A stretch of DNA of 64,000 bases from Tilletia caries. Taxonomy: Eukaryota; Basidiomycota; Exobasidiomycetes; Tilletiales; Tilletiaceae. A program made the position numbers and the translations under genes. Location: the NCBI GenBank assembly GCA_032718865.1, contig JALUTQ010000028.1, positions 744,001 through 808,000 of the forward strand, read 5' to 3'. Each line of letters begins with the position of its first letter. Positions within the stretch are counted from its first letter, which is position 1. The notes beneath the pieces are model-generated. The model worked only from the letters and a program-made list of their open reading frames with translations. It made no database searches and was not told the origin of the DNA. Of the stretch, positions 22,493 through 34,282 are shown one piece after another.

Positions 22493-23953
22493 TCAGACGT
22501 ACTGGAGAGGGCGGTTAGAGATGTCAGGACTGGTGTACCCCATTCAATGCTCTCCTCAGGCTTACCTTGTAACAAAGCGGGGGGCGTGTGGTGTCCATCA
22601 GCTTGTACGTCTCGATCTTTGGCAAGTAGAGTCCCTGAAGAGTCTGAAAATCGAAGAGCGATGCCTCGGGACCTCCCGTGGGATCGATTTCGAACTGGAC
22701 CGTGTTGCCAGAGTAGGCCCAGAAGCGGCTGTGAGGATCCGAAGTGTTGACTTGATTCGCAGGCTGGCCGTGCCCCGTCGTGTCACCGTTTTGCCAGTAC
22801 CACCAGATCCTATCGATGTTCGCGTGGTGAAGGAAGAAAAGCGGCTCGTTTGGAGAGGTCGCATGGACTGCATCCCCTGCGATAGCCAGGTGGACCGCGC
22901 CATGAGGTCCAAGACCGACGATGTCCTTGCGGTGCTGCAGACCTCCGAGACGAGGATAAAAGACGGAAAAGTCGGGAAAGCTCATCACACGCTGGACTGC
23001 GGTGGTGTTGTAGCCCTCCTCGAACATCGGATGTGTCTTATTTTCCGCCAGCATTACAGCGAACGTCCGCTCAATGTAGTGAGGATCGTAAATGGGCACA
23101 GATTGGTGCTCCTCAGTAGCCCTGTACGATGCAGGGAAGTATGCAAAAGGTCCAGAGGTTAGGGTGCCATTGGGATAGGATCCGTTGCCGCCCATTCCGA
23201 GGTCGTTGCTGAGCATCGGCGAAGCTAGTACGTTTCCAGTATCAGCGTCGGTAGCTGTCGAGGGGAAAAGACCGTCAGCCACACGAAAATTTGGCAAAGC
23301 CACAGATGTGATCTATCAGAACTTACCCCAGTCCCAGTACGGAAATGGACCGTCGTAACCGCAGTCCTGCAAAGCAAGCTCACGAGCGCGAAGGTACCAT
23401 CGATGCTGAGATGAAGTAAGAGGCTCGTTTGGTCAGTCGCGGTAGCCAGCAGATGCAAAATGTGGAAAGTAAGGAGAGCCTCACTTACCCAAGGAAGAAA
23501 TGCAGCTGTATAGTGGATGGAGTAAAAGAGTCTGGTGTGGACCAAAGCAAAGTCATCGGACAGAGAGGTTCGCCGTCCGTTCGTATTCGTCTTCGCCCCG
23601 GCAAGCATGGAGGGCCGAGTAGTCAGGCACCACGTAGCACTGATAAACTTTTGGCGCTGCTCATTCGTCAGAGTCCGCCACTCTGGACGCGAGTGGATCT
23701 TTGTGCAGTGGTCCTTGCCGTGATCCTTCGATGCGATGTACTTGCGCAAGATATCGATGTATGGGATGGCCTCCGCAACGTTGAGAGCCCGGTGGACGCT
23801 GCGGCTCTCGTACAGCTGATCGATCGTCTCGAGGGGCGCAACGGGTGTGGAGCTTGAGTTCGAAGCCGAGCCTGAGCGCGAGATCTCAAGTGCGAACGTG
23901 ACAGCAACGAGGCTGAGGAAAAGGAAGAGTTGCAGATTGAACCGGAAGATCAT
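22493..23953 (-). CDS. Secreted tyrosinase (type 3 copper oxidase)
   Basis: Catalyses o-hydroxylation of monophenols and oxidation of diphenols, leading to melanin-type products. Four exons: 23953-23489, 23405-23327, 23254-22566 and a 9-nt last exon 22501-22493 (TAC GTC TGA), total 413 aa. A signal peptide is evident (MIFRFNLQLFLFLSLVAVTFA). The CuA histidines fit H139, H147 and H156, spaced 8 and 9 residues as in the family, ending in LPWHRW. CuB shows HGAVH (about 299 and 303) and the FFLHHANIDRIWW block (about 325). N-glycosylation sequons are frequent. No C-terminal membrane anchor is seen, so the product is probably extracellular. The gene is isolated, with no visible pigment cluster. 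The very short last exon depends on a CTCTCCAG acceptor; without it the frame would run on for 14 codons. Confidence 0.88.
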
Positions 23954-26917
23954 CGCGATGCCGAGAAAAGGAACTGGATCTAGACAGAGGTAACGCAGCG
24001 AAGAACGTTCGCGCCGCTCACGAAGGATCGAGGGATCGAGAGACAGTAGGAGAGTGGAAGAGTGGGAGGAGGAAGAGGAGGTGGTGGTGGCTCTGCGTGT
24101 GTGTCTGCCGAGAGAAGAGAGGAAGGTGCAGACTACTTATAGTCAGGTCAAACGTAGCGTAGCTACGCCTCAAGAAAACAACGATCCTATTTCGAACAAG
24201 TGAGGTAACCTTTTTCTTCGCATTGACAGGGCTACGTAGCTACGAGCGCACGGGCATGCAGATCTGGGCCCTGGCTGATCGCTGATGAGCATATATGTAC
24301 GGATTCCATCTGGGAGGTGAACGGCCTTTGTTGTGGTCTGCCTTCTCTTGTCGGTTTCTCTTTGCGGCCTTGCTTTCCTCTCATCCCGGCCGTTGGTAAC
24401 AGCTGTGGACCTCATTTCTTCGAAAGAAAATCGTTGTCAACATCACCGTTGTACATGTACAAGGTTTTGTCTCGCTCCTGTTTCTGCTTTCTACAGCTTG
24501 GTGGAAAAGAGACTGGGGGCGCAAAAAGAAAATATGAGAATCACCCTTCGTTCCTTGACTCATCGCTCATCGCTCATCTTTGCATTTTACCATTCGCCGA
24601 CGCTCTGCTTGACCAGCTCTTGTTGCGTCCACGTACATACGAGGGCAGAGGCCGGAGAGGGCAGAGAGGATTACGGCCTGGAGAAGAGGTCGAGAATATT
24701 ACATGAAGTGACGGCCGCCAAGGTGGGAGGCCCCTGAGGGCCCAGATTCCGGTTTGTTCTCGCTGAGTTTCGGAGTTCCTGAATTGCTGATGGCGAGGTA
24801 GCATATACTCTGTAAAACCCCCTATGTACTGACCTTGTCCTTCGCTTGCCCTTTTCTCCAGGAACTCCACCCATCCCATTCCCCTTCAAACTCACAAATC
24901 CTCGACACCACATGGAAGTCGATCAGCCTGTCAGCCTCGTCCTAGTCCTCCCCTTCTCGGAGCCGCGGCCGTCTCCGCCGCGCCCTTGCCGTTCACCACC
25001 CTGGACAAACTCAACACGTTCATGGAAGACGTCCTGCAGGCTCGCCGTATCCGTCGTCCCCAGCCTCCGGGTCCGCTTAGGGTGGGCAAAGGTGGACAGG
25101 AAGTTGATCCGTGGACGCCTCCTTCGAGCTCTTGACATCCACTCAAGCGTGTGCTTGTGGTCGCAGACGCTTGGAGCACATCAGATCATCCGCCTGGGAC
25201 TCATACTCGTCGTTCCGCCTTCTACGCTCATATGTGAAACTTCGATCCCCGTATTTGATAGTATCGAGCACTACTATGACTGCTGACGCTCAAGTGATAT
25301 CGTTCTACCTCTCTTCTATTCAGACGACCTATCTACGAGCCACTACCGTTCTGTGAAAAATCACCTCACCGAATAATGTCGGTCGTCAATAAACAGGCAT
25401 TGTCACCCTCTATCGCCGTCCATTCACACCTCTGTTCCCTTCCCCTCCGTAATGAGCACACGAGTTTGTTTAGATCCCTAGCTTGATTCCGGAGTCAGCT
25501 CGACACAGACTGCCGCCTCTCGCAGCTGCAGGCGAAAACGTTTCCAACCGTGCAAATCATTCGCAAAGAGGCGTTACAGACCTTCTCTCCGCACGGTCGG
25601 CCGGAGCTCGCCTTCACCGCTTCATCCAGCACTCTGGCTGCTCGAGGATTCTGATATGGCTTGCTGGAGATTTGAATACGTAAGTAGAGGCGTAGCGACG
25701 CATTTTGACTCACAAGAGGACGCTGTTGGGTCTTGGATTGCGTTCATACCTCTGCAGCCACCGTTATCTTCAAGCACCTCGAAACATGCTCTTGCCCCAA
25801 AGGTGGGACGAGTAATGCTCCTTTGTTGAACACAGCTGCGATATCGGCGCTTCCTAAAAACACCGAAGGTCGCTGTCGCACGCTACAGCCGCCCTGATGG
25901 CCTCCAGGCGCTCCTACACACACCAAGTCACCTCCAAAGATGCCGTTTCTCAACTTCTTTGGCAAGAGACGTAGGTCATACGATTTTCGACAGGTACCGT
26001 TTAAGCGTTTAAGCGGCTTCCAAAAGATGATCCCGGAGCATCGAAATCAACTTCAGATTGGGACGCTGCCGCTGTTGTATGAGTACCTGTTTCGCAGAAT
26101 CGAAAGCGTTCACACATTGCTGGCGTTCACTCAGGCTAATCCAAAAAGAAGAGAACGTCCACAAGGCCATCGGAATGGGCTCACGCCTGGAATGCACAAG
26201 GTTTCGGATCGTCCAATTTCTATATATATGTATACGCTTGTATGGCTCAACGCAGCATACATATAAAGGCAACCTATGGTGATGTGGATCAGACCCTCAT
26301 CGACGTCGTGTCTGATGTCGTTTCCTGAGCGGGCGATTGCAGAAAATCTTGATTGCATCCCGAAGTACGCTTACGTCGAATTGTGTGTTCAAAACAGAGC
26401 TGCCAACTCTACCTCCTACCTTTCTAACACCATCTACACTTCCACCCTCCTAATAGCGAGGTGCGCTCCACGGGATTCTTTCTTTTTTGTACATCTGTTG
26501 ACAGCTTTCGATACTTGCTACAGAAAAGTCCGCTGCTGTCCTTCGCAAATACTCGCCCGCGCTTTTTGAGTGTCTGTCAAAGGCGCCGGCGGTGTTTGGA
26601 CTTCTGCCATGAACAGGACATTTGCGAAGCGTTGAGTCCTGACGGGAATTTTCCGGTTGTGAGCTCAACGACCAACTGGAGACGGTTCCCTTCTAAGGCC
26701 AGGTCAACTTCGTCATCACGCTCGCTTCTGCTTGGATCACTGCAAAACGCCCAGCCAAGACAAGACGCTCTTTGCTGCGTTCCCTATACAGAACGTTTTT
26801 TGTTTGGAACTTCTTGAGACCTCGAGACCTGTGCCTGTAACTATGTGAAAAACCGCTGTGTTTGAATCATTGTACCTCGAAGACAAGCACATTCATTCTA
26901 CTGTAAGATCATCGAGA
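23954..26917. other. About 3 kb with no firmly supported gene
   Basis: This covers the upstream region of tyrosinase and a long AT-richer stretch. Palindromes around CGTAGCTACG occur at about 24160 and 24232. A possible coding exon lies at 24862-25135 (listed separately). A frame at 25940 starts MPFLNFFGKRR but decays quickly and has no recognisable domain. Confidence 0.4.
24862..25135 (+). CDS. Possible isolated terminal exon, unknown
   Basis: After a CTTTTCTCCAG acceptor-like site there is an open frame of about 90 codons that looks protein-like (SPPLLGAAAVSAAPLPFTTL, then a Lys/Arg/Pro-rich end) and stops at TGA 25133-25135. I could not find a matching upstream exon or a family. It may be a gene remnant. 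Treat it as a weak candidate. Confidence 0.15.
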
Positions 26918-27262
26918 AGCGTCGCGTCTTCATCATGGACGACTGCGAGGACATCATCCCCGAGTACCTCAACTTCGTCAAGGGTGTTGTCGACTCGGAG
27001 GATCTTCCCCTCAACATCTCGCGTGAGACTCTGCAGCAGAACAAGATTCTGAAGGTTATCCGCAAGATCGTCGTCAAGAAGGTGAGTCTTCCGCGCGTAC
27101 ACTCTTCCTTGTTTTCTGTGAGCCCAACTGACAAGTATCGTCGAGATGATCAGCGAGATTGCCGAGGACAAGGAGCAGTTCAACAAGTTCTACGAGGCCT
27201 TCGGCAAGAACCTCAAGCTCGGCATCCACGAGAACGCCACCAACCACAACAACATTATGAAC
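26918..27262 (+). pseudogene. HSP90 fragment A (exon 4 end to exon 5 start)
   Basis: Nearly identical to HSP90 19542-19880, including the intron start GTGAGTCTTCCGCGCG. The intron's 3' end and acceptor are deleted: ACAAGT runs directly into ATCGTCGAGATG. Start codon, ATPase domain and C-terminus are absent. Divergence is a few percent, so the duplication is fairly recent. Confidence 0.9.
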
Positions 27263-27593
27263 GTTTGCTGGCCCCTCAACACCCTGGGCGAGGAGCTTAC
27301 GAGGAAGTGCACCCAGACCTGCTGGACAAATTCATCCGGCGGTCAAAGGGAAAAGCATAAAAGGGTATGCACCATGGCCTACTTCTGATGTCGCATGGGC
27401 TCACACATTTGGCACTTCTACTGGACGACTTTCACATCAGCACCCAGTATACTCAGGGGTCATTATTGATCGAAGTCGAAAGAAACAACTGTGGGTTTTT
27501 ATGACCTTTTGAATTTGCAAGAATCATCAAGAAAGCTCTCTCTGTGCTATGAGAGGCAGAGATACTCCTCCTTATCTCTCCTATCCTGTCTAG

Positions 27594-28535
27594 TGAATAC
27601 TCTCCATCTGAGACTCGCCAGCGCCCTCGCCGGCAGCCGCGTCCTCCTTCGAGCCCTCTGCCGCTGCGTCGTCCTCAGCGCCTGCATCGTCAATGGACAG
27701 ACCAAGCGAGATGAGCTTGTACAACCGGCCGGCAAAGTCTGAGGGCTTGTCGAGGGTGAATCCAGAGGTCAAGAGCGAAGCCTCGAACAGGAGGTGCACC
27801 AGGTCCCGGACGGTGGGGTCGTTCTTGTCCTGGGCAACCTTGGAGGCGAGCTCCTTGACAATCGCGTTGTGCGGGTTCAGCTCGAGCGTCTTCTTCGAGG
27901 CCATGTATTGGCTCATGCTCGAGTCCCGCAGTGCTTGTGCCTTCATGATGCGCTCCATGTTTGCTGACCAGCCGAACTGACCGGTGACCAGAACACATGG
28001 TGAGTCGACAATCCGGTTCGAGAGGATGACCTTCTCTACCTTCTCGCCGAGAATGTCCTTGACCGTCTTGGTGAGCTCCTCGAAGCTCTTCTTCTCGTCC
28101 TCTGACAGGTCGTCGTCAAGCTCGAGACCCTCCTTGGAGACACAGATGAGCTTTTTGCCCCTCGAACTCCTTGAGCTGAGTGGTTGCGTACTCGTCGATA
28201 CTGTAAAGGAGCATGAATAAGGCGCGTCAGTGCCGTTGAAAGTGGACAAAGGCAAAACGTGCGTGTAAGACTCACGGGTCGGTCATGAGCAGGACCTCGT
28301 AGCCCTTCTTCTTGAGGCGCTCGAGGAAGGGAGAGCTGCGGATCGAGTCCAGGCTCTCGCCGGTGAGGTAGTAGATGCCCTTCTGGCCCTCAGGCATGCG
28401 GGTGATGTAGTCCTTGAGCGAGGTCAGCTCCTCACCAGACTTAGTGGAAGGGTAGCGGAGGAGCTCAGCAAGCTTGTTGCGATTGGTGGCATCCTCGTGG
28501 ATACCGAGCTTGAGGTTCTTGCAGAAGGCCTCGCA
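27594..28535 (-). pseudogene. HSP90 fragment B (exon 5 to stop, inverted)
   Basis: Inverted near-copy of HSP90 from about 19830 to the stop at 20766. It includes the 75-nt last intron essentially unchanged (28276-28202) and ends with MESIH instead of MESID before a TAG stop. One extra A in the GGGGCAAAAAGC run breaks the frame early in the last exon. Together with fragment A it covers the 3' half of HSP90 once, with about 60 bp present in both pieces, so it looks like one duplicated segment that was then broken by an inversion. Confidence 0.92.
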
Positions 28536-28931
28536 ATTCTTTCAACTTCGATCAATTACTATCTCGAATGAGCAAGAGGAAAAAGAGAGGGTATTGCGAT
28601 TTCCTGAACCGCGGAGGATGACTGATGAGCAAAGGGATGATTACAAGACAAAAGCGCGGGATTGCTGGCGAGAACACCGAGGGAACCGAGGGAAGAGGCT
28701 GCAAGGATTTGCGATGGGCAAGGGTTTTGAGGGGGTTCGGAGGGGAACACTGGTTTTGGAAGGTCTGGGCCACAAGCTCGGCTGTCGTGAGCGAGGGAGT
28801 GAAGGGCAGGGAAAGGTGTCAGCCAGAGGTCAAGATCCCAGTCTCATGCCAATGAGCAGATGTACTCACAAATCTCGAGAGCGAAGTCGCGAGGAGGCCC
28901 GGACCAGCGACTCCTCTATCGTAAGGCTCGC

Positions 28932-31876
28932 TCAGAAAGCTGTTGGAAGGAGGGGAAGTAAAAGGTCAGTGAGCGGCTCGTCGGATGGAAGTGGCTTTGG
29001 GTTTGAGAATGCTTACCGAACAGAGCAGAACCCTTCTTCTTGCCGAAGGCATACACCACAAGTCCACTAGCCAGCAGACCGACGGTGATACCAATGGCGA
29101 CGGAAACCATCCTGAACCCGATGGACAGACCGTTCGAGTAGAGATCGCCGTCCGAGCCTCGGTACGTCATGGCTAGACCACCAGCCATGGCCATACCGGA
29201 GGGGACCAAGAACAAGACGGCGACGGCCATCGCAGTGAAAGCCGTGCCCCGGAAGATACGCGAGTACGCATTTCCCAAGATACCAATGACGAAGCTACCG
29301 GCCAGACTGACAATATCGGAGCGCTGGAAGATGAAGTGGTTCGCCGTCATGTTGGCCACGTAACCGGTGCAGGCGATGATGATCATGACGGGGAGCTCTC
29401 TGCTCTTGAGGGGCTGCAAGTTGGACATGCAAAGCAGGCAACTGAAGACGGGTACGAAGAGGAAGTTCAACCACGGGCTCATGTTCTGGCGGTACCAGGG
29501 CCACTCGGGACGACGCTCGCAGATGATGTTGCCGACGTTGAGCGCGTTCGTGGTGCCGTTGGTGAAGGTGAAGGTACCGTCCCACATGGGCTGGGTGGTG
29601 TTGTTGACCGAGAACATGGTCGTGTCGGTGCCCTGGAGATTGATGGTAGAGGAATTGGACAGCGTGAAGGAGCCCGAGACTTCGACGGCATTGTTGAGCG
29701 GGACCCACATCGACTGACGAGCCGCAGGGTCGAGCAGGAAGTAGAGATCGGACCCGATCGCAATGCCGAAGCCGAGGAAGAGGGAGTAGATGATTGCGTA
29801 CACCATTCGGACGGAACCGGCGATCATGTTCTTCGAAGCCAGCTCGAGCGAGCCACACAGAATGATGTAACCGGGTAGCACGAGGATGACACCGGACGAG
29901 GCGATGGACTGGTAGCAGAAGAGATTCGTCGTGCTCAAGCCGCGCGAAATGAAGGAGATGATGATCGCGACACTGATCTCGAAGATGTTCGAGTACATGG
30001 CGTTCTTGCGGGCGACGTGGAGCTGGAGGAAGGTCAATCCAATACCGTAGGCGGACGAAACGAAGGCATCGATGAAACTGCCACCGAAGGAGAGGGGCGA
30101 GATGATCCAGCACAACAGGCCGGCGATGACAATGCGCTGCCATACCTTGTAGCACGGCTTCTCCTTGAGCAACGCCATGAGCTTGGCCGCACCTTCGCTG
30201 ACGCTGATCTCGTCGTGGACGACTTGACGGTAGATGATGTGGACGTTGTGCAGCTGACCGAGAACGAGGGCCGAGCTACTCTTGACGAAGTGCGTCTCCG
30301 AGGTACGCTTGTCGATGTCGCCGAAGGAAGCAATGACGATACCGGGGAAGTGGATGAACTGCGCGTCGACCTCGAGCACGTTGGCGGTGGCGTTCAGCTG
30401 GGACTCGATTCGATGCGAGGGCGCACCGAACAACATGAGCGCCTTGGCAAGCTTGAGGATGAACTTCTGTCGTTCCGCAACGTTGGTGACGTGCGCAGTG
30501 ATCGTCGTCGCACTCTTTCTTCGGTCGAACTGTCGCGAAGGACGACGGGTGTACGCATCGTCGCCGTCTCCGGTGCTATTGGATCTTTCCTTCTCGCCGC
30601 CGGCCAGACTGGCCAAGCTGAAGCGGCGCTTGAGAGCCGGCTTGCGGAAGGGCACGTTGGGGTCGCCCATTTCGGAGCTCCAACTGGATCGGCGATGGGT
30701 AAATTCACGCTCGCGCTTGAGTTGCATGCTCTTGCGGATCATGCCGGTGAGACGAGGGTCGTCTTCTTCCATCGGTTCGTCATCGCCACCCAACGTCCAG
30801 CTCAAGCTCTGTCGGCGAGATGCGGCCGACCGTTGGAGTTCAGGGTGGTAGGGAGGCTGGGACCGCGGGTCATGGTCGATATATTCCTTGCCCTTTCCTC
30901 CTTCCATCTGCGAGGCGCCATCTCCGCGAAGGGTGTCATCGCTTGAGCTGTCGTCGCTGTCGTGCCGACGCATGGCCATACCAGGCACTCCATGTCCTGG
31001 CGTCCCGTTCCCGGCAGCATTCGAAGCTCCGTATAGACCGACGAGAGTCTTCATGACATTGGCACCGCTACCATATGTCTTTCTGACGTCCTCGGCTTCA
31101 CCCTTCCGCACCGCTCCACGCTCGCACGGGTCGCCAGAATCCTCGAGACGGAAGTTCTCTAGACTACGATCGCGCCGTGCCAAGGCTGGCTTGAGGGCTG
31201 GGGACTTCATGGAGCCGGAGGCCGTCACCCTGGGAGAGAGACAACCCTTTGGTGACGGTGGTACGACGGTAGAGGGAGAGGGCGGCGCTGCGTAGTGTTG
31301 AATGTTAGGCGTCGAGGGACTGGTGTGCTGGCCATCAAAGTTCCACGCTGAGAATTGGGCGTTGAGGTCGCGAGAGGAAAGGTCACGGGAAGAAGGCGAG
31401 GCGGGTGCCTCCTGGTGTTGGCTACCGGATGGAATGCTTGCACCCTGAGGCCGAGCGAAGACGGGCGAGTGAGGAGGCTGGTAAGGACTGTAGGAGGACC
31501 GCTGGAAAGGTCCCTGAGCGACCGGTTCCGGCTGTTGAGGCATGCGGTAGGAGGGAGACCCGGGCTCTTCGATTCGAGCATGCTTTCCCTTCTTGGTAGC
31601 ATTATCGCCTGTGGGCGAAAGGACGCTGTGGGCTCCAACACCGGCGGCGTTTCCGGAGACAACCTTACCTGCCTGTGCTTCGGCTGTCATCTTGGCCAGC
31701 TGTGCATGGTAGGCACGCTGCCGGGCCTGAGATTGGATTTGGAGGGCGGCCTGGTCGTCAAAGGCTGCCTGCATGAGATGGACATCGAGACCGGTGTCGT
31801 CATGGGCATTGTCGTCCTGACTGAAGTGGACTCCACGACCGCTGGAACCGGCAGTGTAAGAGCGAGGGCGAGGCAT
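28932..31876 (-). CDS. PRM10: PRM10-like membrane protein (ThrE family, DUF1212)
   Basis: Related to the yeast pheromone-regulated membrane protein PRM10 and to the bacterial threonine/serine exporter ThrE; the fungal substrate is not established. The start is the ATG at 31876 (MPRPRSYTAGSSGRG). Exon 1 runs to 29017; an 8-nt second exon, 28939-28932, adds the end of a Gly/Ala codon, Phe and stop, total 955 aa. The first ~490 residues are Ser/Pro-rich and probably disordered. The conserved part follows: KFILKLAKALMLFGAPSHRI, then EVDAQFIHFPGIVIASFGD, then about ten membrane segments (for example VWQRIVIAGLLCWIISPLSF and IASSGVILVLPGYIILCGSL). Fragment B of HSP90 ends about 400 bp downstream. 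Confidence 0.85.
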
Positions 31877-33321
31877 TGATGCTACGATTGGACTGGAGGT
31901 GAGGAGGTCGGGGTTTTGGGGCAAGGAGCCAGAGCCAGCTGACAGGATTATTTACAGTGCGACGATTAGGCCGACCCGATCCGAAGAAGTTGTGATCCTT
32001 GAAGGTGTTTGAGAATGGACTGAAAGAAAACCCGCGCGAGTCGAACCAGTCGACGAAGAAAGAACAAACGGAGAACGAGGAGGATGAAGGAGGATAGGAC
32101 GAGAGGCGGAAGAGGATTGTGTGAATGGGAGATGGAAGTAAGAAAGACGGAAGAGAAGGGCAGCGAGGTCATATGAAAAGGGAAAGATGCAACTGCAGAA
32201 GCAGGTCAGCAAGGCTCCAACGTACGACTCAGTCTGAACGACCGCATGCCGCGTGAGGTCACATTCTACCCCAAGGCGGCCAGACGGTGCTAGCTTCTGC
32301 TCAACTGCAGGGCAAGGAAGCAGTAAGCGTGGAAAAGAAGCTGCCTCAACACGGCCGGACAGGCCATTCCGGGGATAAAGAAGGTGCTGCCCACTTGTCG
32401 CAGCAGGGGATGATCCCACTTTTGCGAATGTAGATGCCGCCGTTGCGAATATCCGGTGGAAGTCTACGGATGAGTAGCGCAGGGAAGACTTGCTGATGCC
32501 GAGCAGGCGATAGGCAGTAGGCAGACCGAGGCGTTCCCGCGTTCTATTGGAGGTGGACAACCGAATTTCCCGCTACTGGGGGCTATCGTGCCCAGAAGGT
32601 CTGCCGCAGATAGCCAAGAAAGGAATGAAGGGAGTCAGCGTTGAGCAGTGCGGCAAACGGCCGCATGAAGGTTGAAGCTACCATGTGAAAGCCAGGCCCC
32701 ACCCAGCGACGGCTGTCACGGAAAGTACCTTCACTCTGCTGTTACGGTCGCTTGGCAAAGTCGCCGTACAGCGGTGAAAGTGTGGAGAGATCTAAGGAAA
32801 GGGAGGGGATAAGACAGCTGTTGAAGCGTTGAAGGGGAGTGTGTTCAGCATGCTGACCGTATTTCTGGGTGGTCGACTGCTTTTAGCGCGAAGGAAGCGG
32901 CTCAGCGTTCTGACCGTTGCAAGCCTAGCTGAGTGTGTCAGTCGAAGGGGACGGGAACAAGAAGGAGATGAAGTGAAGATGTCAGCGCAACAGTAGTCGC
33001 CCCTGAGGATGTCTGTTCGCTCCGGAAGTCAGCAGCCCGAAGTCGAGAAGTCGGTGGTGCGAGTCAAGGAAGGTCGGAGCGGAGACTGAGTCTCTTGCCT
33101 CCATGCATGGCACGGGTTAACGACGGGTACAGGAATTCCGTCGAGACGATAGGTCAGTGAGCATGACAAGAGCAGAGTACTTCATGACAGAGCACGTCTA
33201 GATCTTGCTCCGCGCCCGCCTGCCTCCCTTCGCAGGTCGGACAATGTGCTTGAGGGTAGGACAGGATGGTGTCGGGGCGATGGAGCAGCGACTGGCGAGG
33301 GTGAACCAGTGCGAGAACGGG
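31877..33321. other. Intergenic, upstream of the PRM10-like gene
   Basis: The first ~350 bp are GA-rich and probably hold the 5' UTR and promoter of the PRM10-like gene. No convincing exon is visible further upstream. I see no RNA gene. Confidence 0.4.
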
Positions 33322-34050
33322 TGAATGTCCCGATCTATGGTCGGTTCGCCCCGAGCACCCCGGCACTGACCCCGATCTATGGTTGAGTGACCCCATAAAG
33401 ATGGTCATGTGACCCCATAAAGATGGTCGATTGAGCCCGTAAAAAACGCAATTTTTGGTGCATTGACCCCGTAAGATTAGTACATTGAACCCATAAAGAT
33501 GGTCGATTGGCCCCATAAAGATGGTGGACAGAGCCCATAAAGATGGTGGACAGAGCCCGTAATGTCTATTTCAGCCGGATAGAGCGGTAGTGTGTACTAA
33601 CACTGTCCAAACGACCGGTCGGGCCTTCAGGTATGTAAGAGGGTTCAACTCACATACAAGTCGAGCTTCTGTGAAGCGTTTCTGCCCGTCGACGAGCTCT
33701 CAAAGTGAATTACGTCGCCGAAGACCGCCATCCCGGCCCGCCTATGACCGGATATGACCCTGGAAGCTCAGTACAGTTACTTCAGGCACCCTGGCCGCTG
33801 TAGAATAATTTATCTGGAAGATTTGGAAGCAGGGAAGGTCGCGAAAGGCGATTTGAGATTTTTATGGGGCCAGTGCCCTGCCTTATGGGGCCAATCGACC
33901 ATCTTTATGGGCTCAATCGCCTTTGTTTATGGGTTCAGTCGCCGATAATTACGGGCTGAATCGCCTCATCTTACGGGCTCAATTCAAAAAACGCTTACGG
34001 GGCCAATCGCCTCATGCTCGGGGCGAATCGACCATAGATCGGGACATTCA
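33322..34050. mobile_element. Foldback element built from inverted arrays of a 22-nt unit
   Basis: The outer ends are inverted copies, TGAATGTCCCGATCTATGG at 33322 and its complement ending at 34050. Inside each end is a row of six to nine units of about 22 nt with consensus near ATTGACCCCATAAAGATGGT, left array 33360-33560 in one direction and right array 33860-34040 in the other. The central 300 bp are unique and carry no transposase. No clear target duplication is seen (flanks ..GAACGGG and GGTTACTT). The structure fits a non-autonomous foldback DNA element with subterminal repeats. It lies about 230 bp upstream of the SCY1-like start codon. Confidence 0.75.
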
Positions 34051-34282
34051 GGTTACTTGCGAAGCAGTGATGAGGTGCACGGTACTGCGTCGGTACTGGC
34101 TCCTTCCCGCGGCCACCACCTTGGAAGACGAGCACGGGCGTGGGATTCATTCCAGCGTCTGGCATCCATCGACATCCTACGAGTACTCGTAGTTCCTGCG
34201 CAAGGTGCTCAGCGGAGAGGGACAGAATAGGCGGGCAGGTCTCCCCATCGCAGCGCTTGTTGCATTTCCATCTGAATTCAAC

